Origin: Hoyosella subflava DQS3-9A1
GTDB taxonomy: Bacteria; Actinomycetota; Actinomycetes; Mycobacteriales; Mycobacteriaceae
Direction: 5' to 3'
Length of the DNA: 64,000 nucleotides
Assembly: GCF_000214175.1 (NCBI RefSeq)
Contig: NC_015564.1
Location: forward strand, 1,116,001-1,180,000
Shown here: positions 1 to 8,675 of the stretch, piece by piece
Layout of the letters: every line of letters starts with the position of its first letter
Numbering within the stretch: position 1 is the stretch's first letter
Notes under the pieces: generated by a model
Databases searched by the model: none
Seen by the model: the letters and a program-made list of their open reading frames with translations, nothing else
Told to the model about the DNA's origin: nothing
Translations under genes and position numbers: made by a program

Positions 1-1
1 G

Positions 2-724
2 AACGATGGGTGCGGCCGCACTGCTGCCTCCTATCCCCGCCTTATCGAGGAGTGGCTGCAGCCGGAGTTCTTCAATTTCGCGGCATGCAGCGGTGCGCGT
101 GTTGAGCACATTCTCGATAACCCCCAAGAGTCGCGCAGCGGAGACGCTCGGCCGCTGCAAGTTGACGCGGTGACGGACGAAACCACTTTGATCACGATCA
201 GTATCGGCGGAAACGATGTGCGCTGGTACGACATTGCCCGCGCATGCTTCACAAAAGAGGAAGGCGCAGACCGGGAATGCCGCAACGATCCCGAAACCCG
301 GCTCGCCGCAATGGAATCGCTGCGGCCCCTACGTCCACGACTGGATCGACTGCTCGGAACGCTGCAGGAACGTGCGCCCAAAGCAAAGATCTTCCTTGCC
401 AGCCACGGAGGCACCGTCGGGGACCATGGCTGCTTCCCCGTGGTTCCGACCAGTGACGAGGACGCGCAGTTCATCGCCGAGTACCAGGACACGATGAACG
501 AGATCATAAGGGCCGCAGCGAGATACGCTGGCGTTACCTATGTGGATCTGGCGAAGGCCAGCGTCGGGCACGACGCGTGCCAGCCGCAAGGCGTCAAATG
601 GTACGAAGGCAACGTGACGACGTCGACGTCGCTGACAATGCACCCCAACAACACTGGTAACCGGGCGTTCGCGAAACTCTTCGAGGATGAAATCAAGCGG
701 GAGTTCCGCAAGCGCGTCAGGTGA
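2..724 (+). CDS. SGNH/GDSL-type esterase or lipase, 5'-truncated by the window edge
   Basis: The frame is open from base 2, so the N-terminus lies outside the window. Visible elements are a Ser-Tyr-Pro stretch, a FAACSGA segment, then GGNDV, which matches block III of SGNH hydrolases (the Gly/Asn oxyanion-hole residues). The end of the protein carries a TMHPNNTGNRAFA-like segment in the place of block V, where the catalytic Asp and His (D..H) usually lie; the histidine is present. The block I catalytic Ser (GDS) must lie upstream of the window. The family contains secreted or surface esterases that cleave acyl or acetyl esters of lipids and glycans; the substrate here cannot be told. The next gene starts about 100 bp downstream and has its own promoter, so this looks like the end of a separate transcription unit. 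Confidence 0.75.
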   Translation, partial: NDGCGRTAASYPRLIEEWLQPEFFNFAACSGARVEHILDNPQESRSGDARPLQVDAVTDETTLITISIGGNDVRWYDIARACFTKEEGADRECRNDPETRLAAMESLRPLRPRLDRLLGTLQERAPKAKIFLASHGGTVGDHGCFPVVPTSDEDAQFIAEYQDTMNEIIRAAARYAGVTYVDLAKASVGHDACQPQGVKWYEGNVTTSTSLTMHPNNTGNRAFAKLFEDEIKREFRKRVR

Positions 725-755
725 TGTGGCATTAAACACATCAACTGCCGGATAA

Positions 756-782
756 GGAACACAGCCGCTGAAGGATCTTGTT
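756..782 (+). promoter_or_regulatory. SigH-type promoter upstream of the CPWC oxidoreductase gene
   Basis: GGAACA at 756-761 is followed after 18 bases by GTT at 780-782. This fits the oxidative/heat-stress sigma factor SigH pattern of mycobacteria (GGAAC-N17-22-GTT). The site lies about 42 bp upstream of the chosen ATG at 825. The M. tuberculosis homologue Rv2466c is known to belong to the SigH regulon, which supports the assignment; start-site mapping is not available here. Confidence 0.55.
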
Positions 783-824
783 ACTGCCACCAGAGATCGC
801 AAACCAAGCGCGCGAGGAGTGGCT

Positions 825-1439
825 ATGCCTGAGACGATACGTGACCGCGTTGATTTCTGGTTCGATCCAGCGTGCCCCTGGTGCTGGATGACCTCGCGCT
901 GGATCATCGAGGTGCAGAAGGTGCGCGAGATCGATGTCAGCTTCCGCGTCATGAGCCTCTACCTTCTGAACGAGAAAAAAGACATTCCCGACGATTACCG
1001 CAGCAGGATTGCGGAAACACTCGGCCCGGTTCGCGTCCTCATCGCGGCGGCGCAGCAACACGGTGAGGACGTGCTGGGTCCTCTGTACACAGCGATGGGC
1101 ACGCGCATTCACAATGAGGGCATGAATGACCGGGTCGCGGTCATCAAGGACTCCCTCGGTGAACTCGGTCTCGACTTGTCGCTCGCTGAGGCCGCCGAAA
1201 CTGATGGCTTCGACAGTGCGTTGCGAGCAAGCCATGACGAAGGCATGAGCAAGGTCGGTGAGGACGTGGGCACCCCCACCATTCACGTCAACGGGACCGC
1301 GTTCTTCGGGCCGGTGCTCTCGAGGATTCCCCGCGGTGACGATGCCGGGAAGGTGTGGGACGGGGCTGTCGCACTGGCGAGCTACCCGCACTTTTACGAA
1401 CTGAAGCGCTCGCGTGACGAATCGCCAGACTTCAGCTGA
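825..1439 (+). CDS. DsbA-family mycothiol-dependent oxidoreductase/nitroreductase (Rv2466c-like)
   Basis: This is a 204-residue thioredoxin-fold DsbA-family protein with a CPWC active site close to the N-terminus (DPACPWCW). It keeps a cis-Pro region (VGTPTIHVNG) near the C-terminus. The closest family I recognise is the mycothiol-dependent nitroreductase Rv2466c, which uses mycothiol to reduce disulfides and some nitro-compounds in the cytosol. No signal peptide is seen. I chose ATG 825 over GTG 819 because GAGGAG at 814-819 overlaps the GTG but is correctly spaced from the ATG. It is followed by rpiB and nei in the same orientation, the order found in M. tuberculosis (Rv2466c-Rv2464c). A SigH-like promoter precedes it, consistent with a disulfide-stress role. 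Confidence 0.9.
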   Translation: MPETIRDRVDFWFDPACPWCWMTSRWIIEVQKVREIDVSFRVMSLYLLNEKKDIPDDYRSRIAETLGPVRVLIAAAQQHGEDVLGPLYTAMGTRIHNEGMNDRVAVIKDSLGELGLDLSLAEAAETDGFDSALRASHDEGMSKVGEDVGTPTIHVNGTAFFGPVLSRIPRGDDAGKVWDGAVALASYPHFYELKRSRDESPDFS

Positions 1440-1494
1440 GCGCCGCGACTGACTCGGTGCGTGACACCACGGCGGAACCTGACAGAATGGCGCC

Positions 1495-1968
1495 ATGCGC
1501 GTTTACCTTGGTGCCGATCACGCCGGCTTCGAACTGAAGAACCAGATTAAAGACCACCTCGAGGCGCTCGGCTACGAGCCTATCGACTGTGGAGCTTTCG
1601 AGTACGACGCTCTCGATGACTACCCAGCCTTCTGCATCGACGCAGCACGCAAGGTCGTCAAAGATCCCGGCAGCTTGGGAATCGTGCTCGGTGGCTCCGG
1701 AAATGGTGAGCAGATCGCCGCGAACAAGGTTCCAGGCGCCCGCTGCGCGCTCGCCTGGAGCGTAGAGACAGCGCAGCTCGCGCGGCAGCACAACAACGCT
1801 CAGCTCATGGGCCTCGGCGGTCGCATGCATAGCAAGGAGGAAGCATTCGCGATCGTTGAAGCATTCCTGACCACCCCGTGGTCCGATGAAGAACGTCACC
1901 AGCGCCGCATCGATATCCTCGCTGAATACGAGAAGTCAGGCGAAGCCCCCGCGGTGCCCGGAGCGTGA
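1495..1968 (+). CDS. rpiB: ribose-5-phosphate isomerase B
   Basis: The 157-residue protein begins MRVYLGADHAGFELK, the LacA/RpiB signature with the phosphate-binding Asp-His. It interconverts ribose 5-phosphate and ribulose 5-phosphate in the non-oxidative pentose phosphate pathway. Length is normal for actinobacterial RpiB. The glycine-rich loop LGGSGNGEQIAANK is present; actinobacterial enzymes have Ser or another residue instead of the Cys of the E. coli enzyme and use a Glu as the base, and the GSGNGE sequence fits that subgroup. It sits between the Rv2466c-like oxidoreductase and nei, with only 12 bp to nei, so rpiB and nei are probably cotranscribed. Confidence 0.95.
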   Translation: MRVYLGADHAGFELKNQIKDHLEALGYEPIDCGAFEYDALDDYPAFCIDAARKVVKDPGSLGIVLGGSGNGEQIAANKVPGARCALAWSVETAQLARQHNNAQLMGLGGRMHSKEEAFAIVEAFLTTPWSDEERHQRRIDILAEYEKSGEAPAVPGA

Positions 1969-1980
1969 GCGGTACGTCCA

Positions 1981-2775
1981 TTGCCTGAGGGACATACGCT
2001 CCATCGGCTCGCCCGTGACCACCATCAGCACTTCTCGGGTGAGATCGTTCGAGTGAGCAGTCCGCAGGGCCGTTTCGCCGCGGGCGCGCAACAGGTGGAC
2101 GGCAAACGTTTCGAGCGCGCCGAAGCATGGGGTAAGCACCTTCTGCACCACTACGAGGGTGGCGCGGTCGTGCACGTCCACCTGGGCCTCTACGGCAAAT
2201 TCACCTGCCAGTACACGCCGATGGCGGCGCCGGTAGGCGAGGTTCGCATGCGGATCGCAGGTGCGACATGGGGTGCCGACCTTCGAGGGCCGACGCGGTG
2301 CGAAGTCATCGGTGAGGAAGCTGTTGATCAGTTGCTTGCCCGACTCGGTCCAGACCCGCTGCGGGACGATGCTGATCCTGAGCAGGTGTGGCGCCGAGTG
2401 CATCGGTCACGCGCGGCGGTCGGCGGCCTGTTGCTGAATCAGTCCGTCATCGCCGGCGTGGGCAACGTGTACCGAGCGGAAGTGCTGTTCCGGCAGGGGA
2501 TAGCACCGGATCGGCCAGGTTCTTCCCTCTCGCGCGGCGAGTGGAACGATGTGTGGCGCGACCTCACTGATCTCATGCCGGTCGGAGTTGCCGAAGGCAA
2601 GATGATCACCATACGTCCAGAACACGACAATGGCGCACCGGCGTATGAGCCGGGCCGTCCTCGAACCTATGTCTACCGTCGTGCCGGTGAGAAATGCCGG
2701 GTGTGCGGCTCGCTCATCGAGCAGGCGGATCTGCAGGCACGCAAGATTTTCTGGTGCCCGCGATGTCAAGTGTGA
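1981..2775 (+). CDS. nei: Fpg/Nei-family DNA glycosylase (endonuclease VIII type)
   Basis: A 264-residue bifunctional glycosylase/AP lyase that excises oxidised bases. The start codon must be the TTG at 1981, because catalysis in this family uses the N-terminal proline exposed after Met removal, and the frame reads Met-Pro-Glu-Gly directly from it. The helix-two-turn-helix (NQSVIAGVGNVYRAEVLF) and a C-terminal zinc finger with two Cys pairs (CRVC and CPRC) are intact. It corresponds to Rv2464c (nei1) by position next to rpiB. The stop is only 23 bp from the end of the convergent gene at 2799. Confidence 0.93.
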   Translation: MPEGHTLHRLARDHHQHFSGEIVRVSSPQGRFAAGAQQVDGKRFERAEAWGKHLLHHYEGGAVVHVHLGLYGKFTCQYTPMAAPVGEVRMRIAGATWGADLRGPTRCEVIGEEAVDQLLARLGPDPLRDDADPEQVWRRVHRSRAAVGGLLLNQSVIAGVGNVYRAEVLFRQGIAPDRPGSSLSRGEWNDVWRDLTDLMPVGVAEGKMITIRPEHDNGAPAYEPGRPRTYVYRRAGEKCRVCGSLIEQADLQARKIFWCPRCQV

Positions 2776-2798
2776 CGCATGCTCTCCGCATGCGCGGC

Positions 2799-3581
2799 TC
2801 AGAAGTCGAGGCCACCAAAATCGAACCCGCCGCCCCCGTCGCCGCCGACGTCCCCACCATCAAATTCTCCGCCACCGCTGTCGCCGTAGTCGTCGCCGTA
2901 ACTGCCTTCGCCCGCACCATCGTCGCCCGTACCGCTCTCGAAGCTGGCTGCGTCATAGTTGACCCCCGACATGCCTGTGAAGAGAGCGCTGAACAGAAAC
3001 ACAGAACCAAGGCCCCATGCGCCCGCGACCAGTGCGGGTTTCCACCACGGTTCGGAGTACCAGCCTGCCGGAACGGGACGTCCTGCCACGTTTCCGCCGG
3101 GGTAGTAGTTGGGGGTCTGGGACGACGGAGCGGGTGACGCGCTGATATTGCGGCCCTCGACCTGCACGCTGCGATCCTCGCTCACGTGGCCTGCGCGCTC
3201 CTGACCGTCAAGGTCGGGGAGAGGCGGCCCGGGATCCATATTCATCGCCTCACGCGCCGCGCGAACGTAATAGAGACCCTCCATTGCCGTCTCCTGAGCG
3301 AGTTGCGCCTGGCGTGGTGTCGTCGCGCCCTCGATCTGTGCGCCTGCGGCGTTGTAGCGCTCAGCGGCGTCAGCGAGGGCTTGCTTCGACGGCTCGTCGT
3401 TGCCGGAGAGGTTCAAAACCTGACCGCCAAGCCGGTCGATCCATCGGCGAGCCTCCGCCTGCGCGTCTTCGAGTGATGCGCTGGCACCGGCCCCGCCCCG
3501 GATCTGTCCGGACTTAGCCGAGTTTGCGCGCATCACGAACACGATGACGAGGATGACTAGGGCTATGAGAAGAAGTTCCAT
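2799..3581 (-). CDS. conserved membrane-anchored protein with Gly/Asp-rich tail, function unknown
   Basis: A 260-residue protein from ATG 3581, chosen because the next residues (MELLLIALVILVIVFVM) form an N-terminal transmembrane helix and a GAAAG-type ribosome site precedes it; a longer frame exists but would put 29 charged residues in front of the helix. Residues about 35-115 form a soluble alpha-helical segment, followed by a Pro/Ser linker, a second hydrophobic helix around WKPALVAGAWGLGSVFLFSALF, and a C-terminal tail of Gly, Asp and Ser (GGGFDFGGLDF at the end). Related proteins labelled DUF1542 or hypothetical occur in other mycolata; no function is known to me. It is divergently arranged with the membrane hydrolase at 3657. 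Confidence 0.7.
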   Translation of the reverse strand: MELLLIALVILVIVFVMRANSAKSGQIRGGAGASASLEDAQAEARRWIDRLGGQVLNLSGNDEPSKQALADAAERYNAAGAQIEGATTPRQAQLAQETAMEGLYYVRAAREAMNMDPGPPLPDLDGQERAGHVSEDRSVQVEGRNISASPAPSSQTPNYYPGGNVAGRPVPAGWYSEPWWKPALVAGAWGLGSVFLFSALFTGMSGVNYDAASFESGTGDDGAGEGSYGDDYGDSGGGEFDGGDVGGDGGGGFDFGGLDF

Positions 3582-3656
3582 CGCACCACTTTCACCCGTG
3601 TGTACTTTCCTCCACCGTACCGATCGCGGGCGGGCGCATGTTGAGGCAAAGTCGGT

Positions 3657-5246
3657 GTGGTGAGGCACAGCACGATTGATTGGCGCGCCGCCGCTCGCCG
3701 TACCTGGCCACTGGCTGTCGTCGCGGCAGCAGTGATGGTGCTTGCGACACTAGGTGTGCTGCCTGTCTGGTCTGGGCTCGTCTATCTCGTAGGGCTGCCT
3801 CCGCTGGACATCTTCGCTGACCTGCGCCTGCTCCTGGTACTCGCGCCGACGTGGCCGGCATTCGCCGGTCTGCTCGCGGTTCTGGTGTGTGTCCGCATCG
3901 TTGTACTCGCGTATCTCCTGGGGGGAATCACCTGGCGACGTCTGCGGTTCGCTGCGCTTTTCTACAGCGCTGCGGCGGGCCCAGCTCTGGTCGCGGCGCA
4001 ACTCAGCTACATGGGATTCGCGATTCTGTATGTGCGGGCGTTCTGGGTCTCGGTGTGGATCACAATCGTCACGTTCATTGTGTTGGCAGCCGCGCCCTGG
4101 TCTGGCGCTGTACGCCTGCGGACCAGCGTTGCCGAGGGTCTTTCGAGCTACAAACGCATCGTTGCGCTGATGATCTACCTCGCGGTGATCGCCATGATCG
4201 GTGCGGCGGCGGAGCAGTGGCCGTCTCTGACCTTGGCGGCCATCCCCGCAGCCGTCCTGGCCACCGCACTGGTTGTGGTCCTTCTGCCCCATATCGATGC
4301 CGTACGGTCGCTTCTCTGGCCAGTGCCAGTGGCGCTCACCGGGGTAGCGCTTTTCCTCGCAGCGTGGGGCACAGACCGGTTGTTTGTGCGGGAGCCGGTG
4401 CCGCCTTCGCGCGAAGGGAGCCTGATGGTGATGTCAGGCATCAATTCGTCATCTGGTGACGGCGCGGTGTATCGGCTCCCGCCTGAAAGTTTCGGCTTTA
4501 CCTGCGAACAGATGTACTACTACTCGTACGCTGGCCCCGGTGACGGGGTTGAAGGCCCGGAAGGCCAGTGCCCAATCAGGACGGGAGCGCCGTTCACGGG
4601 GGAGGACACACACCAGCCGATGGATCTGCTGGCGGAGCATCTAGCGGCACAGGTCGAGGGACTGCCAAGGCCGATCACCGTAGTGGGACACTCGCACTCG
4701 GCGTGGGTCGCGTGGCTCGCTGCCTCGACCAAGCCTGACCTCCCGATCGACAGGGTTATAGTGCTCAGCGCTTTCCCCGAAAGCGGCCACGGCTACGTCG
4801 ATGCCCACACGGTCGGGGAAGGGAGGATCGCTGCGGACCTATTGCGAATCGCAGCGCCCATTGCGACCGAGTTCGGGATGGTTCTCGCGATCGACACACC
4901 GGCGCTCCAGCGTGTTCTCGGGGACCCGGAGGGCCCGGCGCAGATAATGCAAGCGCCCCTGCCCGACCATGTGCGTGGGCTCAGCATCGTGGCGGCGACG
5001 GACCTCGTGCTGCTTCCATCGGGATGGACGATCGGCGCCGAGGTGAACGCTTGCCCGGTGTGGAACTCACATCCCACCCTTCCCAATTCTCCAGCCGTGG
5101 CACGCGAGATCAACCGATTTCTCGACGGGGAGCAATCTCCTGAGTGCGCCCCGGTAGTGGCAGAACTTCTCGCGGCGGCGACCCGGCCTCTTGGTGTGCC
5201 ACGCCACGATCAAATAGTCCAGCGATCCTCTCCGCGAATGTTCTGA
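3657..5246 (+). CDS. polytopic membrane protein with C-terminal alpha/beta-hydrolase-like domain
   Basis: A 529-residue protein. Residues 1-250 hold about seven hydrophobic segments; the remainder is a soluble domain beginning near VMSGINSSSGD. That domain carries TVVGHSHSAW, which resembles the nucleophile elbow of alpha/beta hydrolases (GxSxS rather than the standard GxSxG) after a beta strand, and a late SHPTLPNSP that may supply the catalytic histidine. The predicted location is the cytoplasmic membrane with the hydrolase domain on one face. Substrate unknown. GTG 3657 and GTG 3660 are both possible starts. The 75-bp divergent gap with the gene ending at 2799 probably holds both promoters. 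Confidence 0.7.
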   Translation: MVRHSTIDWRAAARRTWPLAVVAAAVMVLATLGVLPVWSGLVYLVGLPPLDIFADLRLLLVLAPTWPAFAGLLAVLVCVRIVVLAYLLGGITWRRLRFAALFYSAAAGPALVAAQLSYMGFAILYVRAFWVSVWITIVTFIVLAAAPWSGAVRLRTSVAEGLSSYKRIVALMIYLAVIAMIGAAAEQWPSLTLAAIPAAVLATALVVVLLPHIDAVRSLLWPVPVALTGVALFLAAWGTDRLFVREPVPPSREGSLMVMSGINSSSGDGAVYRLPPESFGFTCEQMYYYSYAGPGDGVEGPEGQCPIRTGAPFTGEDTHQPMDLLAEHLAAQVEGLPRPITVVGHSHSAWVAWLAASTKPDLPIDRVIVLSAFPESGHGYVDAHTVGEGRIAADLLRIAAPIATEFGMVLAIDTPALQRVLGDPEGPAQIMQAPLPDHVRGLSIVAATDLVLLPSGWTIGAEVNACPVWNSHPTLPNSPAVAREINRFLDGEQSPECAPVVAELLAAATRPLGVPRHDQIVQRSSPRMF

Positions 5247-5279
5247 GCGGGTTAGAGTCCGGGAACAAATCGAACGCAA

Positions 5280-5588
5280 ATGAACGTTGGGATTGGTATG
5301 ACACCAACGGTTGAACACGACACTACTGGGCAGCGGTTCCGGGTACTTGTCGATGGGCGCGGTGTGGGTTTCGCGGACTACCAGATAGTCGACCATGTCC
5401 GCAATTTCAACCACACTGTAGTCAGCCCCGCTGAGCAAGGGCAGGGTTTCGGCTGTGTGGTGATAAAGGCTGCCCTCGATGACACCCGCAGCAATGGATT
5501 GCGGGTCCTCCCTACTTGCTCTTTCGTGCGGCACTTTATCGCGAAGAATCCGGAATACGGGGACCTGGTGGTGCGCGACCGCTCATGA
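5280..5588 (+). CDS. small GNAT-fold N-acetyltransferase-like protein (YidJ/GTL3 class)
   Basis: A 102-residue protein with the compact single-domain acetyltransferase pattern: GFADYQIVDHVRNFNHTVVSPAEQGQGFG, where the Q-G-x-G part corresponds to the acetyl-CoA pyrophosphate loop, and a C-terminal VLPTCSFVRHFIAKNPEY segment typical of the PF14542 family. Members acetylate small molecules or protein ends; the substrate is unknown. ATG 5280 and ATG 5298 are both possible starts, neither with a strong ribosome site. Its TGA overlaps the ATG of the next gene (5585), so the two are translationally coupled. Confidence 0.82.
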   Translation: MNVGIGMTPTVEHDTTGQRFRVLVDGRGVGFADYQIVDHVRNFNHTVVSPAEQGQGFGCVVIKAALDDTRSNGLRVLPTCSFVRHFIAKNPEYGDLVVRDRS

Positions 5589-6586
5589 CGGGCGACGATT
5601 TTGCGCCTGGACTTCTTCCGGCTCCACGCGCGTTTGACCTTGGTCCCGCGGGCCGGGCGCCTGACGGTCGCTACCTCGGTCCAATTGCGGACGTTTCGAC
5701 GGCCAAATGGGACGGGCGCGGGCCTTTCGCGCGGCGTCGGCGGCAGCGCAAGGCATGGATCTACACAGCCGCATTCACACCCCGTTTCACCGTGGGGCTA
5801 GCAGTTGTGGATGCTGGTTTTCTGGCGACGGCGTTTGTCTACGTTCATGATCGTCAGCGTGAGGTGTTTACCGAGCAGAAGGCGGTAGTTCCGGCCGGGT
5901 TTCCCGCTGGATTTCAGCCGTCGCTAGACGTCACCTGGCGGGTGGCGCGGGGTCCACGGAACTGGGAGATTACGCGTTCGGGGGCCGGATGGGCGGCGAA
6001 GTACTCTGGATCTGGTCTTGGCATCGGCATCGACATCGATGATCACGGTCGCGGACTTACGGCGATAAGTTCAGCGCCCGGCCGGCCGTTTCACCACACG
6101 TACAAGCTGTGCTCACTGAAATGCCGTCTATCCGTTCGGACTGAGGGTCGCATGGTGACACAAGAGGGGCATGCTGCCCTCGATTTCTCCCTCGGGTACC
6201 CACCGCGGGATACCCGCTGGAACTGGGCCAGTCTCGACGGCATGACCGCTGATGGCCAGCAAGTCGGGATTAATCTCGTCGCGCACTTCATGAATGGCCT
6301 GGAAAACGCGCTGTGGATCGACGGTGCCGTCATTCCGCTGGGGCAGGCAGTATTCACTTACGAGCCGGAAAACACCCTGGATCGGTGGAACGTAGCGACC
6401 GTTGATGGGTACGTGAATATCGACTTCTATCCGGATGGAGAACGGAAAGAGAATCTCCGCGCGGGTGTCATGGCAAGCGTTTTCTCGCAGCCGTTCGGCA
6501 GATTCGAAGGGCACATACGAACCCGGTCTGGTCTCGTCCCCATCAGTGGGCGGGGCGTCACCGAGCAGCATCGCGCTGTTTGGTGA
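5585..6586 (+). CDS. DUF2804 family protein
   Basis: A 333-residue soluble protein. Tryptophan-rich motifs such as WKW-like blocks in the N-terminal third, RWNWASLDG and FMNGLENALWIDG near the middle, and a final VPISGRGVTEQHRAVW match the DUF2804 family, whose members are widespread in actinobacteria and related by fold to lipocalin-like beta-barrel proteins. No catalytic role is established. I chose ATG 5585 because it overlaps the stop of the GNAT gene in an ATGA arrangement; the frame is open 69 bases further upstream only as a by-product of the upstream gene. It ends about 60 bp before tRNA-Gly on the opposite strand. Confidence 0.8.
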   Translation: MTGDDFAPGLLPAPRAFDLGPAGRAPDGRYLGPIADVSTAKWDGRGPFARRRRQRKAWIYTAAFTPRFTVGLAVVDAGFLATAFVYVHDRQREVFTEQKAVVPAGFPAGFQPSLDVTWRVARGPRNWEITRSGAGWAAKYSGSGLGIGIDIDDHGRGLTAISSAPGRPFHHTYKLCSLKCRLSVRTEGRMVTQEGHAALDFSLGYPPRDTRWNWASLDGMTADGQQVGINLVAHFMNGLENALWIDGAVIPLGQAVFTYEPENTLDRWNVATVDGYVNIDFYPDGERKENLRAGVMASVFSQPFGRFEGHIRTRSGLVPISGRGVTEQHRAVW

Positions 6587-6645
6587 GGCCGCGCGAAACT
6601 TGAAACATTCGCGAACGATATTTCTCAACGCTCTCAGAATGTGAG

Positions 6646-6716
<71 letters not shown>

Positions 6717-6943
6717 ATCGACACGTTCGACGTGTGCGATGAGTGACTGTACCGAACCTACTTTGAAACGCCAAGCTCTCCACGTAGGATCGTCGCGGCG
6801 GTGACGAAAACCATCCTCGCGGGCAGCAAACTACGGGCTCGGTGTTCCGTGCGGCGAACCGCGGGGTAGTCTGTCGGGCGGTAGTCTGCTGGAGCCGTCG
6901 CCGGGAGTCGTAAAGTCGTCTCGGTGACAGCTGGAGCGGTTTA

Positions 6944-7017
6944 CGGGGTGTAGCGCAGCTTGGTAGCGCATCCGCTTTGGGAGCGGAGGGTCGCAGGTTC
7001 AAATCCTGTCACCCCGA
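6944..7017 (+). tRNA. tRNA-Pro (anticodon UGG)
   Basis: CGGGGTGTAGCGCAGCTTGG opens the tRNA; the acceptor CGGGGTG pairs with CACCCCG at 7010-7016, discriminator A. The anticodon stem TCCGC/GCGGA holds the loop TTTGGGA, so the anticodon is UGG. The T-arm GCAGG-TTCAAAT-CCTGT is intact. It lies upstream of tig, in the same position as a proline tRNA in related actinobacteria. Confidence 0.95.
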
Positions 7018-7152
7018 CGGTGGTGGCGCTGGGTGCAGAAATGCGCCCAGCGGCTCCATGTCACGACAGCGCCATGTCATCACCGTTGGTGGCATTCACC
7101 ACAACGATAATTTGGCAACCATATTTTGGCAGACGAAGAATCAGGCAGGAGT

Positions 7153-8568
7153 ATGTCCGTGAAGAGCACCGTCGAGCAGCTGAGCCCGACGCGAGTACGT
7201 ATCAGTGTCGAGGTGCCGTTCGAGGAGCTGAAGGCGGATTTTGACCGCGCCTATAAGGCGCTCGCGCAGCAGGTTCGTGTTCCAGGCTTCCGGCCCGGCA
7301 AGGTACCCGCCCGCATCATCGACGCACGCGTGGGTCGCGGCGCCGTTCTTGAGCAGGTCATCAACGAATCACTCCCTGGGCGTTATTCCGAGGCTGTGAG
7401 CTCAGCAGACGTCAAGGCAATCGGCCAGCCTGAGATCGAGGTGACACGGATCGAGGATGGCGATCACTTCGCGTTTACCGCTGAAGTGGACGTGCGTCCC
7501 GAGGTCACTCTGCCTGACTACGAGTCGCTCGAGGTTTCAGTGGAAACCTCTGAGGTCTCCGAAGCTGATGTCGAAGAAGAACTCGAAGAGCTGCGTAAGC
7601 GCTTCGGCACGCTGAACCCCGTTGAGCGCGGCATCGAGAATGGCGACTTTGTGACGCTCGACCTCGCCGCGACGGTCAACGGTGAGGCTGTTGACGACGC
7701 GACGGCGTCTGGACTGTCTCATGAGGTCGGCTCCGGCCAGCTCATCGAAGGTCTCGACGAAGCTGTGCTCGGGCTCAAGGCCGGGGAGCAGACCGAGTTC
7801 ACTACGAAGCTGCTCGCCGGAGACCATGCTGGCGAAGATGCTGTCGTCGCGGTCACTATCGGCTCGGTGAAGGTTCGTGAGCTTCCTGAGGTCGACGATG
7901 ATTTCGCCTCGATGGCGAGCGAGTTCGATACCGTTGAGGAACTCCGCGAAGACCTCCGCAGCAAGGCTGAGCAGTCGAAGAAATCGCAGCTCGGCAACAC
8001 GATCCGTGACAAGGTCGTCGAGGCCCTGCTCGACGCCGTTGACATTCCGGTACCCGAGAATGTCGTCCAGTCTCAGGTGGATGAGCAGCTGCACAACGCG
8101 GTCCATGCACTGGACCACGATGAGGACACGCTAAACCGCCTCCTCGAGGCGCAAGGCAAGACTCGCGAGGAATTCGACAAGGATTCCCGCGAGGCCGCGG
8201 AGAAGGTCATTCGTACCCAGCTGCTCCTTGACACTATCGCTGACACCGATGAGGTATCTGTCGGGCAGCAGGAGTTGTTCGAGCGAATCTTCTTCGAGGC
8301 GCAGCGCTACGGCATGGAACCGCAGCAGTTCATTCAGGAACTGCAGAAGCAGCCGAATGGGCTGGCATCGATCTTCGCTGATGCGCGCCGTACCAAGGCT
8401 CTAGTTGAGGTGATCCGGAAGGTCGCGGTCAAGGACTCAGACGGCAACGACATCGACACAACAGAAATCTTCGGATCTGCTGAGTCGGACGCGGATCAGA
8501 CCGAGGAAGTAGCAGGCGAGGACACTGCTGAGCCTTCAGAACAAGAGTCTGAGGAAGCCAGCAAGTAA
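7153..8568 (+). CDS. tig: trigger factor, ribosome-associated chaperone and peptidyl-prolyl isomerase
   Basis: A 471-residue trigger factor. Residues about 1-115 are the ribosome-binding domain with the signature GFRPGKVP at the tip. The FKBP-type isomerase domain follows (from NGDFVTLDLAATV to GLKAGEQTEF), then the alpha-helical chaperone domain and an acidic C-terminal tail rich in Glu, Asp and Ser. ATG 7153 is chosen because CAGGAG lies just in front and the MSVKSTVEQL start is conserved; 27 bases of upstream frame are not needed. It binds nascent chains at the ribosome exit. It leads the tig-clpP1-clpP2-clpX cluster, separated from clpP1 by a hairpin. Confidence 0.97.
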   Translation: MSVKSTVEQLSPTRVRISVEVPFEELKADFDRAYKALAQQVRVPGFRPGKVPARIIDARVGRGAVLEQVINESLPGRYSEAVSSADVKAIGQPEIEVTRIEDGDHFAFTAEVDVRPEVTLPDYESLEVSVETSEVSEADVEEELEELRKRFGTLNPVERGIENGDFVTLDLAATVNGEAVDDATASGLSHEVGSGQLIEGLDEAVLGLKAGEQTEFTTKLLAGDHAGEDAVVAVTIGSVKVRELPEVDDDFASMASEFDTVEELREDLRSKAEQSKKSQLGNTIRDKVVEALLDAVDIPVPENVVQSQVDEQLHNAVHALDHDEDTLNRLLEAQGKTREEFDKDSREAAEKVIRTQLLLDTIADTDEVSVGQQELFERIFFEAQRYGMEPQQFIQELQKQPNGLASIFADARRTKALVEVIRKVAVKDSDGNDIDTTEIFGSAESDADQTEEVAGEDTAEPSEQESEEASK

Positions 8569-8589
8569 TCCAATTCATGACGCTTACAG

Positions 8590-8631
8590 CGAACTTGGGC
8601 GGTACCGGGATACTGGTGCCGCCCACGTTCG
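8590..8631 (+). terminator. strong hairpin between tig and clpP1
   Basis: GGGCGGTACC (8597-8606) pairs with GGTGCCGCCC (8615-8624) with one G-U pair and an 8-nt loop; a further CGAAC/GTTCG pair extends the stem past a 2x2 internal loop. No T-run follows, so it may be a weak terminator or an mRNA-end stabiliser rather than a full intrinsic terminator. It lies about 20 bp after the tig stop. Confidence 0.5.
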
Positions 8632-8675
8632 TTAGTGTCGACGTCAGTAAGTTTTGGCTGGGCCATCTCGGATGG

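Noticed and set aside
329-952. Long open frames antisense to the first genes (and many similar ones, such as 1432-1899 and 11107-12354)
   Set aside because: They mirror real genes, have no ribosome sites or recognisable domains, and are normal by-products of high GC content.
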